Positions 1 through 7,032 of a DNA stretch of 9,167 bases are shown one piece after another; the stretch's first letter is position 1, and every line of letters begins with the position of its first letter. This DNA comes from Gammaproteobacteria bacterium (GTDB lineage Bacteria > Pseudomonadota > Gammaproteobacteria > Thiohalobacterales > Thiohalobacteraceae). The stretch is from NCBI GenBank assembly GCA_016214925.1, contig JACRMO010000212.1:1-9167 (forward strand), written 5' to 3'. The notes under the pieces were generated by a model. The model was not told the DNA's origin and did no database searches. It saw only the letters and a list, made by a program, of their open reading frames with translations. A program made the translations under genes and the position numbers.

Positions 1-136
1 CGCAGTCGGCGAGGTTCTTGAACTTCACACCGCTGCTGAGATTATCGACGACGAGAATGTCCGTGCGCCCGCGCGCGTTCAGCGCTTTGACGATGTTCGA
101 GCCGATGAAGCCGGCCCCGCCGGTGACTATGATCAT
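1..136 (-). CDS. hldD: ADP-L-glycero-D-manno-heptose 6-epimerase, N-terminal part (runs off the left edge)
   Basis: Only the first 45 codons are in the window; the gene continues beyond position 1. The protein begins MIIVTGGAGFIGSNIVKALN, with the NAD(P)-binding Rossmann motif GGAGFIG at residues 6-12. It continues with a DILVVDD strand and a VKFKNLADC stretch, the typical opening of HldD (RfaD/WaaD). By family knowledge this short-chain dehydrogenase-type enzyme converts ADP-D-glycero-D-manno-heptose to the L-glycero form, the last cytoplasmic step before heptosyl transfer to the LPS inner core. The ATG at 136 is preceded by a good ribosome binding site (GGAAGGTGG, minus strand, about 5 nt before the start). 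It lies 117 nt downstream of hldE on the same strand, and the two form one pathway. The other C-terminal domain features cannot be judged. Confidence 0.93.
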   Translation of the reverse strand, partial: MIIVTGGAGFIGSNIVKALNARGRTDILVVDNLSSGVKFKNLADC

Positions 137-160
137 GGTTTCCACCTTCCGAAAAAAACA

Positions 161-249
161 CCCTGTAGGTTGGGGTGAGCACAGCGAACCCCACCGCGAT
201 GCCGCTGCCGTTGGGGTTCGGCGCACAACGCCTCACCCCAACCTACGGG
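161..249. repeat. Long inverted repeat (REP/BIME-like hairpin) between hldE and hldD
   Basis: Perfect 15-nt outer arms, gtaggttggggtgag (165-179) and its reverse complement (232-246), enclose a second pair of arms, cgaacccca (185-193) and tggggttcg (212-220). Three further outer C/G pairs (161-163 with 247-249) extend the stem past a bulged T at 164. The result is a nested cruciform or hairpin of about 85 nt that fills most of the intergenic gap. The arm sequence resembles dispersed extragenic palindromes common in GC-rich gammaproteobacteria; this is recalled, not searched. Sitting inside a probable operon, it could stabilise the upstream hldE message or reduce read-through into hldD. It has no T-run and so is not a canonical terminator. 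Confidence 0.85.
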
Positions 250-253
250 CTGG

Positions 254-1681
254 CTATTCCTGCGCGCGAATCGCATCGATGATGCGCGAGGTCGATACGC
301 CATCCTCGAAGCCAAGCACTTTGACTTCCCCGCCCGCCGCGGTCACGCATTGATGTCCGGCGATCTGTTCCGGCGTGTAGTCGCCGCCCTTCACCAGGGT
401 GTGTGGCTTCACCGCGCAGATGATGCGTTCGGGCGTGTCTTCGGCGAACGGCACCACCCAATCGACGCTCTCCAGCGCAGCGAGCACAGTCATGCGTCGG
501 TCGACGCTATTGATCGGTCGGCCTTCGCCTTTCAGGCGACGCACGGAATCGTCGTCGTTCACCGCGACGATCAGTCGATCGCCCAAACGACGTGCCTCGG
601 CGAGATAGCCCACATGCCCGGCATGCAGGATGTCGAAGCAGCCGTTGGTCATGACGAGGCGTTCGCCCTGGGCGCGCGCCTCGTCGACGGCGATCAGCAA
701 TTGTTCCTGGCTCAACACGCCGTAGCCGGCCTCACGCCTACCGGCCAACACGCGGCGAATTTCGGGAACCGAGGCGGTCGCGGTGCCGAGCTTGGCGACG
801 ACGATGCCGGCGGCGATGTTGGCCAACGCGGTCGCCTCGGCCAGGCCTTCACCCGCGGCGAGCGCGGCGGCGAGCACCGCGATCACGGTATCGCCGGCAC
901 CGGTGACGTCGAACACCTCGCGCGCCTGTGCCGGCAGGTGTAGTTCCGGCTGATCGGCGCGCAACAGCGTCATACCGTGTTCGCCGCGCGTGACCAGCAG
1001 GGCACCGAGATCATGTCGACGGATCAGTTCCAGCCCTTTCTCGACCAGCTCGGCCTCGGTGCGACAGGGACCGACCACGGCCTCGAATTCATTCAGGTTC
1101 GGTGTGATCAGACTCGCGCCGGCGTAGGGCGCAAAATCGGTGCGCTTGGGATCGACCAGCACCGGCTTGCCGGCGGCGCGTGCGGCATCGATGAGCGCGC
1201 GCAGCGGCTTAAGGGTGCCCTTGCCGTAATCGGAGATCACTACCGCGCCGCAATCGGCAAGCGCGGTCTGATAGGTTTGCAGCAACGCATCCGTGTCGAA
1301 GTCTTCGAAGCCATCCTCGAAGTCCAAGCGGATGAGTTGCTGATGGCGACTGATGACGCGCAGTTTAGTGATAGTCGGGATGCCGGGCAGACGTTGGAAG
1401 CGGCACTGCACACTGGCGGCTTCGAGGCTGCGGGCGAGACTGTCACCAGCCTCGTCGTCGCCGGTCAGACCGACGACCGTACTGTGGGCCTGTAACGCGG
1501 CGATATTCAGCGCGACGTTGCCGGCGCCCCCGGGACGTTCTTCGTTCTGCCGCACATGCACCACCGGCACCGGTGCCTCGGGCGAGATGCGCGAGGTCGC
1601 CCCATGCCAGTAGCGGTCCAGCATCACATCGCCGACCACCAGGACATGAGCCTTCTCGAAGGCGGGTATCTGTAGTTTCAT
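254..1681 (-). CDS. hldE: Bifunctional D-beta-D-heptose 7-phosphate kinase / D-beta-D-heptose 1-phosphate adenylyltransferase
   Basis: The 475-residue product (E. coli HldE has 477) makes ADP-D-glycero-D-manno-heptose in the cytoplasm for the LPS core. The N-terminal ribokinase/PfkB domain (about 1-315) shows GDVMLDRYWHG (17-27), the GGAGN motif (51-55) and the PfkB signature DVTGAGD (258-264) with the catalytic Asp264. The C-terminal nucleotidyltransferase domain (about 340-475) begins VMTNGCFDILHAGHVGYL, with the HxGH motif at 353-356. It also has INSVDRRM (390-397) and ends with STSRIID (463-469). Both domains look complete, so the protein should carry out both steps. The reading frame is open up to 1873, but those extra codons cross a repeat and a hairpin. 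The ATG at 1681 (MKLQIPAFEKAHVLVVGDV) gives the family-typical N-terminus. Its ribosome binding site is weak. hldD follows on the same strand; lpxL is divergent. Confidence 0.97.
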   Translation of the reverse strand: MKLQIPAFEKAHVLVVGDVMLDRYWHGATSRISPEAPVPVVHVRQNEERPGGAGNVALNIAALQAHSTVVGLTGDDEAGDSLARSLEAASVQCRFQRLPGIPTITKLRVISRHQQLIRLDFEDGFEDFDTDALLQTYQTALADCGAVVISDYGKGTLKPLRALIDAARAAGKPVLVDPKRTDFAPYAGASLITPNLNEFEAVVGPCRTEAELVEKGLELIRRHDLGALLVTRGEHGMTLLRADQPELHLPAQAREVFDVTGAGDTVIAVLAAALAAGEGLAEATALANIAAGIVVAKLGTATASVPEIRRVLAGRREAGYGVLSQEQLLIAVDEARAQGERLVMTNGCFDILHAGHVGYLAEARRLGDRLIVAVNDDDSVRRLKGEGRPINSVDRRMTVLAALESVDWVVPFAEDTPERIICAVKPHTLVKGGDYTPEQIAGHQCVTAAGGEVKVLGFEDGVSTSRIIDAIRAQE

Positions 1682-1690
1682 GTGGCTGCG

Positions 1691-1709
1691 GCCCCGGGAA
1701 ATCCGGGGC
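1691..1709 (-). other. Small GC-rich hairpin in the hldE leader
   Basis: The 7-nt arms gccccgg (1691-1697) and ccggggc (1703-1709) flank a 5-nt loop, ending 9 nt before the hldE start codon. There is no following T-run, so a terminator is unlikely. If the promoter proposed just upstream is real, the hairpin would lie at the very 5' end of the hldE message. There it could protect the transcript or partly hide the G-rich sequence nearest the start codon. The structure is seen in the sequence; the role is inferred. Confidence 0.45.
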
Positions 1710-1711
1710 GA

Positions 1712-1720
1712 ATCATACCA
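1712..1720 (-). promoter_or_regulatory. Candidate extended -10 promoter element for hldE-hldD
   Basis: On the minus strand the sequence reads TGGTATGAT: a -10 hexamer TATGAT (5 of 6 matches to TATAAT) preceded by the TGN extension. No convincing -35 box is found at 16-18 nt, which is tolerated in extended -10 promoters. Transcription would start near 1705, giving a leader of about 25 nt before the hldE ATG at 1681. This is a motif-based guess only. Confidence 0.35.
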
Positions 1721-1748
1721 TGGCAGAGAATGGGGACCAGGGACCGGT

Positions 1749-1832
1749 AATTCACACCAAAGGACGCCAAGCGCGCAAAGACAATAACGGGGATATTTTT
1801 CTTGGCGGACTTTGCGCCCTTCGGTGTAAATT
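1749..1832. repeat. Dispersed palindromic element, copy A (hldE/lpxL divergent region)
   Basis: An imperfect inverted repeat with 23-nt arms at 1749-1771 (containing cacaccaaaggacgc) and 1810-1832 (containing gcgcccttcggtgt). Four positions differ between the arms, three of them G-T compatible. A centre of about 38 nt separates the arms. A related copy with the same arm layout and spacing occurs at 8380-8461. The right arm region carries a weak plus-strand promoter-like pair, TTGGCG (1802-1807) and TGTAAA (1825-1830) with a 17-nt spacer, which might serve lpxL; this is a weak match. The element has no coding content of its own. It extends the apparent open frames of both neighbouring genes, but neither gene plausibly starts inside it. 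Confidence 0.75.
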
Positions 1833-1909
1833 CCATTCCATTCCGGGCCAGGCCTGGGAGCGCGCCGCCCCAAACGCTACACTGTGCAGCCGAACCCGGA
1901 ACCCCGCCC

Positions 1910-2839
1910 GTGAACGACACCGCCAACGCCCAACCCTCGCTGTGGTCACCCCGCTACTGGCCGGTGCATGTCGGCATGGCGCTGGGCTGGCTGGTCGCGC
2001 AATTGCCGTTTGGCATCCAGATGGGGCTCGGTCGGGCGCTGGGTAACATGGCCTATTACCTGATGCCGGGCCGGCGGCGCATCGCCCGCACCAATCTCGG
2101 CCTGTGTTTTCCCGAACGCGACATTGATGCGCGCCGGGCACTGCTGCGCGAGCATTTCCATTCACTGGGCCTGGGCGTGATCGAGACCGCCATGAGCTGG
2201 TGGACGCCAACGCGTCGGCTGAGCGGTCTGGCGCACATCGAAGGACTGGAGCATCTGCACGCCGCACTGGCCACGAGCCATGGCGTGATCCTGCTGTCGG
2301 CGCATTTCACGACGCTGGAGATCGGCGGCCGGCTGTTGTCGCTGCACGCACCCTTTCATGTGCTCTACCGCCGGCACAAGAACGCCGCCTTCGAGGCCGT
2401 CATGCAGCGTGCCCGCGAACGCCATTTCGAGAAGGCTATTTCGCGCGACGACATGCGCGGCATGCTCAAGAGCCTCAAGGCCAACATGCCGGTGTGGTAC
2501 GCGCCCGATCAGAACTACGGCGCCGAGCACAGCATCTTCGTGTCCTTCTTCGGCATCCCCGCCTCGACCATCACCGCCACCGCGCGGCTGGCGCACATCA
2601 GCGGCGCGCAGGTCGTGCCGTTCTTCCAGGAACGTCTGCCGGGCACGGCCGGCTACCGGCTGAAACTGTATCCGGCATTGGACAATTTCCCGACCGACGA
2701 CGAAGCCGCTGACACGCAACGCATCAACAATCTCATCGAAGCCGAAATCCGCAAAATGCCGGCCCAGTATCTGTGGGCACATCGGCGCTTCAAGACGCGA
2801 CCGCCGGGTGCGGCCCCCGTCTACAAAGGGCGCCCGTGA
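1910..2839 (+). CDS. lpxL: Lipid A biosynthesis late acyltransferase (Kdo2-lipid IVA lauroyltransferase type)
   Basis: A 309-residue member of the LpxL/HtrB family (E. coli LpxL has 306). These inner-membrane enzymes add a secondary acyl chain to Kdo2-lipid IVA on the cytoplasmic side, using acyl-ACP. Residues about 18-37 form the single N-terminal hydrophobic anchor (HVGMALGWLVAQLPFG). The acyltransferase HX4E motif is AHFTTLE, with His132 and Glu137. Also visible are RTNLGLCFPE-type (60-69) and VWYAPDQNYG (195-204) blocks, and the C-terminal QYLWAHRRFKTRP (286-298), all typical of LpxL. The frame is open from 1802, but the GTG at 1910 gives the family N-terminus (LWSPRYW, as in E. coli LpxL); its ribosome binding site is weak. 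The acyl chain length cannot be told from sequence. It overlaps the next gene by 4 nt. Confidence 0.93.
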   Translation: MNDTANAQPSLWSPRYWPVHVGMALGWLVAQLPFGIQMGLGRALGNMAYYLMPGRRRIARTNLGLCFPERDIDARRALLREHFHSLGLGVIETAMSWWTPTRRLSGLAHIEGLEHLHAALATSHGVILLSAHFTTLEIGGRLLSLHAPFHVLYRRHKNAAFEAVMQRARERHFEKAISRDDMRGMLKSLKANMPVWYAPDQNYGAEHSIFVSFFGIPASTITATARLAHISGAQVVPFFQERLPGTAGYRLKLYPALDNFPTDDEAADTQRINNLIEAEIRKMPAQYLWAHRRFKTRPPGAAPVYKGRP

Positions 2840-3762
2840 ACGCACAACGGCACCCGAACACGACGCGCAGCATTCTGGTCATCACGCTGAGCAACATCGG
2901 TGATGCCGTGATGACCACGCCAGTGCTGGAGGCGCTGCATAGACGCTATCCGGACGCGGTGATCGACATCGTCGCGGACCGCCGTTCCAGCGAGGTGTTC
3001 ACCCATTGCCCGTATCGCGGCCACATCGTCTTCAAGGAAAAACGCGCCGGCTGGCGCGGCACGCTGCAACTCGTGCGCACGCTGCGGCGCACACGCTATG
3101 ACCTGATCGTCGATCTGCGCACCGACGGTTTGTCCTATCTATTGCGCGCGGACCGGCGCCTGACCAAGCGGCACCGCCAGGCGCGCGGCCCGCATGCCGT
3201 CGAACAGCACATGGGCGTGATCGCCGCGCTCGGCGCCACTGATATTCCGCCGACGCACATCTGGCTCACGCCGCAACTCGAACAGGCCGCCGAGCAACGC
3301 CTGCACACATTACCCGGCACACGCTGGCTGGCACTCGGCCCCGGCGCCAACTGGGAACCGAAGATCTGGCCGGCGGCACAGTTTCGCGACCTCATCACGC
3401 ACCTGGCTGACGCCTTCGACGGCGTCATTCTACTCGGCGGACCCAGCGATACGGATCGCTGCGGAAGCGTCGCACAAAATTGTCCGTTGCCGCATGTGAA
3501 TCTCGCCGGCCAAACCGGCTTGCTCGAAGCCGCCGCCGTCCTCGCCCGCGCAACCGTGTTCGTCGGCAACGACTCCGGCCTCGGCCACCTCGCCAGCGCC
3601 GTGGGCACACCGACACTCACCCTGTTCGGCCCGGGCCAACCGGAACGCTATCGACCTTGGGGTGAACACGTACGTTGGCTGACGAGTCCGGAGAATGATT
3701 TGAATCGACTGGGTGCGGAGGCTGTGGCGGGGGAAGCAAGAGAAATGTATAGGCTGGGTTGA
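2836..3762 (+). CDS. Glycosyltransferase family 9 (heptosyltransferase-type) protein
   Basis: A 308-residue GT-B fold protein of the GT9 family, whose known members transfer heptose from ADP-heptose to the LPS inner core at the cytoplasmic membrane face. The N-terminal domain opens ILVITLSNIGDAVMTTPVLE (SNIGD at 19-23, the GxGD-type acceptor loop). The C-terminal domain has LALGPGANWEPKIWP (165-179), VILLGGPSD (197-205) and the nucleotide-sugar motif NDSGLGHLASAVGTP (245-259). It lacks the C-terminal cysteine cluster present in the other GT9 protein of this window, so it is probably not a standard WaaF. The donor and acceptor are not certain. The GTG start at 2836 overlaps the lpxL stop (GTGA), with AAAGGG a few nt upstream, so translation is likely coupled to lpxL. 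The coding sequence ends facing the convergent TPR gene, 76 nt away. Confidence 0.88.
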   Translation: MNAQRHPNTTRSILVITLSNIGDAVMTTPVLEALHRRYPDAVIDIVADRRSSEVFTHCPYRGHIVFKEKRAGWRGTLQLVRTLRRTRYDLIVDLRTDGLSYLLRADRRLTKRHRQARGPHAVEQHMGVIAALGATDIPPTHIWLTPQLEQAAEQRLHTLPGTRWLALGPGANWEPKIWPAAQFRDLITHLADAFDGVILLGGPSDTDRCGSVAQNCPLPHVNLAGQTGLLEAAAVLARATVFVGNDSGLGHLASAVGTPTLTLFGPGQPERYRPWGEHVRWLTSPENDLNRLGAEAVAGEAREMYRLG

Positions 3763-3838
3763 ATGGAATGAAAGCCGGGCCTTGCGCTCTCAGATACCCT
3801 CTTGCCCCGGAGCGCCTGCGCACAAGACAAGAAAATGT

Positions 3839-6160
3839 TCACGCTTCGACAATTATGTGATCTGGAGACAGCCCCGCCTGATAGCGTTCATACATCTTGG
3901 TGTAAGCCGCTTCGATATGCCGGGTAAACCGTTCTGTGTCAAACAACGGCTTGGTGGAACGATGCACAGCCAGTTTCTGTCGAATCGCACAGAGCAACTC
4001 CGGTTTGGTCGCTAATTCGATTGCCCGTGATTCATATTCAGCATGACTGTATGAAATCATTTCGGGCAGGTCGATGGCATTGAGCAGGCTCGCCGCAACA
4101 CGCCCGGCAAAGGCTTTCCCCAAACAGGTAAGAACGGGAAGACCGGCCCACAAGGCATCGCTGGTAGTGGTGTGGGCGTTGTAGTAGAAGGTGTCCAGAA
4201 ACAAATCCGCATGCCGATGACGGGCCAGATGATCGGTCATTTCCATACGTGGGGCGAATATCAGTCGATCGACTGAAATACCACGCCGCTCGGCCTCGAG
4301 ACGCAGATTCCCAGCTGCAATTGCACTCCCTTCCAGCAGCCAAAGAACGCTTCCACCAACCACATGCAATAAGCGCATCCAGATATCGAACAGATCCGGT
4401 GTGATCTTGTAGCTATTGTTGAAACAACAAAACACGAAGTTGGTCGAATCGTTGAACCAATAGGTATCTGGGAGATAGGCAACACGTTCACTGAAATACT
4501 CTCGATGCCCCGGAGGGATGACGGTCTCGTCGGCGATTATATAGTCCATATACTCGGCGCCCATCGTTCCCGGATAACCCAGGTGATTCACTTGAATGGG
4601 TGCAAGGCGGGATGCAAAGATCTCCGTCCGTGAATTCAACGTAAAGCCGTTAAGGTCAATGGCTATATCAATCTCCAACTGCCGTGCGCGTGCAACGATC
4701 TCTCGGTTAGTCTCGGCGCTGACATCGATAAATCGGTCGAAAGCCTTCTCCAACCTACGACGTATAGGCGCATCCGTGGGCGGCGAAAACGAAAAGGCGA
4801 TAATCTCGAATTTCGACCGATCATGACGCTCAATCATCTCCGCTATCAGATAAGCCATCGCATGGCTGCGGAAATCGGAGGAAAAATAACCCACTTTTAT
4901 TCGCTCGTGCGCAACGTTCCGTTCATGCCACACGGTCTTTCCAGTAGACGGGAATTTATCCTGGGCATAGAGCTCCGCACAGCACAGTTGCTGATCTGGA
5001 GTCGATGGCGTTGGCAGAAAAAAGAACGGGGTCGACACTCGCTCGCCACGCTCGAGCGCGCTGGCGATCCTGCCGTAGGCGGCCTCAATGCCCCCCCAGT
5101 CACAACAACACATCTTGCTATGCAGCCAGGAACCCAAGACATATGGCAAATCAGGCTCGATGGTAATCGCCTTGCCATAACTTTCCAAAGCCGCCTCGTA
5201 TCGATTCAGCTCCAGAAGCACATTGCCCTGGTTGTTGTGAGCGCTTGCGTAGGCCGGATTGAGCGCAATCGCACGCTGATAACTGGCCAACGCATCATCT
5301 AGGCACTTCAACTTCCGCAGCGCATTACCCCTATTACTGAACGCCTCAAAATAGCTCGGCTTGAGCGCGACGGCATGGTCATAACTGATTACAGCCTCAT
5401 CCAAGCGCCCAAGTTCCTGGAGGGCATTGCCTCTATTGTAATGAGCATCGGCGAAATTCGGCATGAGCGCGATGACCCGGTCGCAATTTAATAAGGCCTC
5501 GTCGATGCGCTTGAGGTCGTTGAGCACATAACCCCGATTATAATAAGCCTCGGCGTAATCCGGCTTGAGCGCGATGGCACGGTCGTAGCTCGCCAGCGCC
5601 TCATCCAAGCGCCCCATACTCTTGAGTGTATTACCCCGATTAAAGATCGCTTGGACGTAGTCCGGCCTAAGTGCGATAGCTCGGTCGTAATCGGCCAGGG
5701 CCTCATCCAGGCGAACGCAAACACTATATGCATTACCACGACAGTAATACACTTCCGGAAAATTCGCCTTGAGGGCTATAGCGCGGCTATAACATACAAA
5801 AGCCTCTTCCATATCCCCCAGGTCCTTGAACGCATTACCTTGATTCATATGTGCTACGGGTTGGGCGGAATTAACTTCCAGCGACTTCCCAATCAGCCGA
5901 ATCCCTTCACGGAGGCTACCGTTTTGCAGATGCACCGTTCCGAGGTAATTAAGGGCATCAATGTGCCCCCCATTCAACGCAATAATTTTCTCGCAGAGGA
6001 ACTTCGCCTGCTCGAATCTACTGAGGCGATGTAGCTCCATGACCTGAGCGAATATGAGCGATGTGTCATGCAGAACCCCGCGGGGCAACTGAGGTTCGCT
6101 CTTGTCGACACAGGTCGGCAACCCACGCTTCGGCGGTTTTGATGCTTTTTTCTTCCTCAT
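3839..6160 (-). CDS. TPR-repeat O-GlcNAc-transferase-like glycosyltransferase (GT41, SPINDLY type)
   Basis: A 773-residue protein with nine TPR units (residues about 49-354) followed by a GT41-like catalytic region (about 420-765). By family knowledge GT41 enzymes transfer a sugar from a nucleotide sugar to protein side chains, with the TPR superhelix gripping the substrate. Recognisable blocks are IKVGYFSSDFRSHAMAYL (421-438, His433), VNHLGYPGTMGAEYMDY (524-540), FCCFNNSYKITP (577-588, Lys585 in the nucleotide-binding position) and NAHTTTSDALWAGLPV (661-676, His663). Between LPDTYWFNDS and FVFCCFNN about 20 residues usual in relatives seem to be missing without loss of frame. There is no signal peptide or membrane segment, so it is probably cytoplasmic. 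I chose the ATG at 6160 (MRKKKASKPPKRG; AGG 10 nt upstream). An in-frame ATG at 6205 would add 15 residues, and its only G-rich signal is 15 nt away. It is less GC-rich than the flanking LPS genes. Sugar and target are unknown. Confidence 0.9.
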   Translation of the reverse strand: MRKKKASKPPKRGLPTCVDKSEPQLPRGVLHDTSLIFAQVMELHRLSRFEQAKFLCEKIIALNGGHIDALNYLGTVHLQNGSLREGIRLIGKSLEVNSAQPVAHMNQGNAFKDLGDMEEAFVCYSRAIALKANFPEVYYCRGNAYSVCVRLDEALADYDRAIALRPDYVQAIFNRGNTLKSMGRLDEALASYDRAIALKPDYAEAYYNRGYVLNDLKRIDEALLNCDRVIALMPNFADAHYNRGNALQELGRLDEAVISYDHAVALKPSYFEAFSNRGNALRKLKCLDDALASYQRAIALNPAYASAHNNQGNVLLELNRYEAALESYGKAITIEPDLPYVLGSWLHSKMCCCDWGGIEAAYGRIASALERGERVSTPFFFLPTPSTPDQQLCCAELYAQDKFPSTGKTVWHERNVAHERIKVGYFSSDFRSHAMAYLIAEMIERHDRSKFEIIAFSFSPPTDAPIRRRLEKAFDRFIDVSAETNREIVARARQLEIDIAIDLNGFTLNSRTEIFASRLAPIQVNHLGYPGTMGAEYMDYIIADETVIPPGHREYFSERVAYLPDTYWFNDSTNFVFCCFNNSYKITPDLFDIWMRLLHVVGGSVLWLLEGSAIAAGNLRLEAERRGISVDRLIFAPRMEMTDHLARHRHADLFLDTFYYNAHTTTSDALWAGLPVLTCLGKAFAGRVAASLLNAIDLPEMISYSHAEYESRAIELATKPELLCAIRQKLAVHRSTKPLFDTERFTRHIEAAYTKMYERYQAGLSPDHIIVEA
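5099..6016 (-). repeat. Nine tandem TPR-encoding units of 102 bp
   Basis: Inside the GT41 gene the minus strand encodes nine 34-residue TPR units, beginning at residues 49, 83, 117, 151, 185, 219, 253, 287 and 321 without a phase break. The central units are close to consensus (LDEALASYDRAIALKPDYAE, then a YYNRGxxL helix). The first two and the last are more diverged. The codons differ between units, so this is an old repeat array rather than a recent DNA expansion. Its helices should form the superhelical substrate-binding arm in front of the catalytic domain. Confidence 0.85.
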
Positions 6161-6205
6161 ATCTAAGCAACCTGCCAACTGTTGAAGCCAATTCGAATAT
6201 TGCAT

Positions 6206-6444
6206 CTAGCACAAACATTACCCCTCAGATACCCGAAGATCAGCCATAACAAGCATCCTAGACAAATGCCAGACAGCGCACATTTACTACATTATGCCTT
6301 ACGATCCGCGCCTCACGCCGAGATCCTTGAATATTCGTATTTTCCAGACAGGTCAGACGCACTCTGCGAGATTCGCCACATTAACAAGCAGCTAAATATT
6401 GCGGTGATTTTGGCACTTAACCGCCCCTCAAGTACACAATGAAC
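6206..6444. other. Non-coding gap between the oxygenase and TPR-glycosyltransferase genes
   Basis: No convincing gene was found on either strand. A plus-strand frame of 86 codons (6182-6442) has no recognisable domain, overlaps the start of the TPR gene in antisense, and lacks protein-like features. Minus-strand frames are broken by frequent stops, the longest checked being 22 codons. The gap is long for two genes of one operon, so the TPR gene may have its own promoter or processing site here. I could not pick out a clear promoter or terminator. Confidence 0.5.
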
Positions 6445-7032
6445 TCATACGAACCAACCTACCAAAGAGTAGCGGATGCCTCTTGTTACAGTATTAATTG
6501 CATGGGGGTAAAGGAAGTTGGCGGGGAAAAATATGCACTGCCCGGATTTTGCCTTGAAGATATGCGCACCATCGAGCAGGTCGAGCTCGCCGCCAGAATA
6601 GTTTTCGTTCAGATTAATCGTGAACGTCACCACAGGCCAAAACTCGCTATTAGTATCTGGATCAGTATATTTATCAGTGTGCTTGGACAAGGACTGTCCT
6701 TTTTTATATTTGATTATCCTCAATCCAACCAGATGTTTGAGCATTAAGAGATTTGTCCCCTGCTCAATCCTAGAATATTTCTTATGGTACTGACCAAACC
6801 CATGGAGAATATATTCTACGATTTCATTATGTATCTTTTGTCTGACGGGAGAACCCTGTATAACTTTTGGATGGGAAATTAATATCGCTGTTGCAGGTGA
6901 ATCACCGCCCGTTTTTCCAGCGCCATAGTTCATCCACATATTCGAGTTTTTGTATTCGTCAAGAAGTGCATCGACAACATGCTGGGGGAGTATGTCGTCG
7001 ATCACCATTATGTAGTCGTCTAATGACTTCAT
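6445..7032 (-). CDS. 2OG-Fe(II) oxygenase, prolyl 4-hydroxylase-like
   Basis: A 195-residue single-domain protein of the Fe(II)/2-oxoglutarate dioxygenase superfamily. The iron facial triad is visible: His118-x-Asp120 in SLSKHTDKY and His177 in FLYPHAIN. Arg187 in RGIRYSLVGWF, with Ser189 two residues on, fits the 2-oxoglutarate-binding R-x-S pair. The spacing and the GGELDLLDG turn (147-155) match the P4Hc class. Such enzymes hydroxylate proline or other residues, or small molecules, so the substrate cannot be read from sequence. It starts at an ATG (7032) behind a good ribosome binding site (AGGAAGG, 10 nt upstream). There is no signal peptide, so it is probably cytoplasmic. It lies upstream of the TPR/GT41 gene on the same strand. 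Its coding sequence is the most AT-rich in the window, which suggests acquisition by transfer. Confidence 0.85.
   Translation of the reverse strand: MKSLDDYIMVIDDILPQHVVDALLDEYKNSNMWMNYGAGKTGGDSPATAILISHPKVIQGSPVRQKIHNEIVEYILHGFGQYHKKYSRIEQGTNLLMLKHLVGLRIIKYKKGQSLSKHTDKYTDPDTNSEFWPVVTFTINLNENYSGGELDLLDGAHIFKAKSGQCIFFPANFLYPHAINTVTRGIRYSLVGWFV

Noticed and set aside
350..1495. Long plus-strand open frames opposite hldE (197 and 172 codons)
   Set aside because: They are antisense to a clearly conserved bifunctional enzyme, lack recognisable domains, and long antisense frames are expected in GC-rich coding DNA.
1682..1873. N-terminal extension of hldE by 64 codons
   Set aside because: The extra codons run through a hairpin, a candidate promoter and half of palindromic repeat copy A; HldE proteins start at the MKLQ-type position.
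2162..2845. Minus-strand frame of 227 codons opposite lpxL
   Set aside because: Entirely antisense to lpxL with its full set of family motifs; composition of the frame is that of a codon shadow.
3784..3815. Possible bidirectional terminator between the convergent GT9 and TPR genes (gcgctc ... gagcgc)
   Set aside because: The arms are only 6 nt with a 20-nt loop and no T-run on either strand, too weak to call.
5099..6016. Tandem 102-bp periodicity considered as a DNA satellite or CRISPR-like array
   Set aside because: The period equals one 34-residue TPR unit and the nucleotide sequences of units diverge; it is a protein repeat.
5651..6034. 127-codon plus-strand frame within the TPR region
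   Set aside because: Antisense shadow of the TPR repeats; its open length follows from the repeated codon pattern on the other strand.
6182..6442. 86-codon plus-strand frame in the gap upstream of the TPR gene
   Set aside because: No recognisable domain, no clear ribosome binding site, and it overlaps the TPR gene start in antisense.
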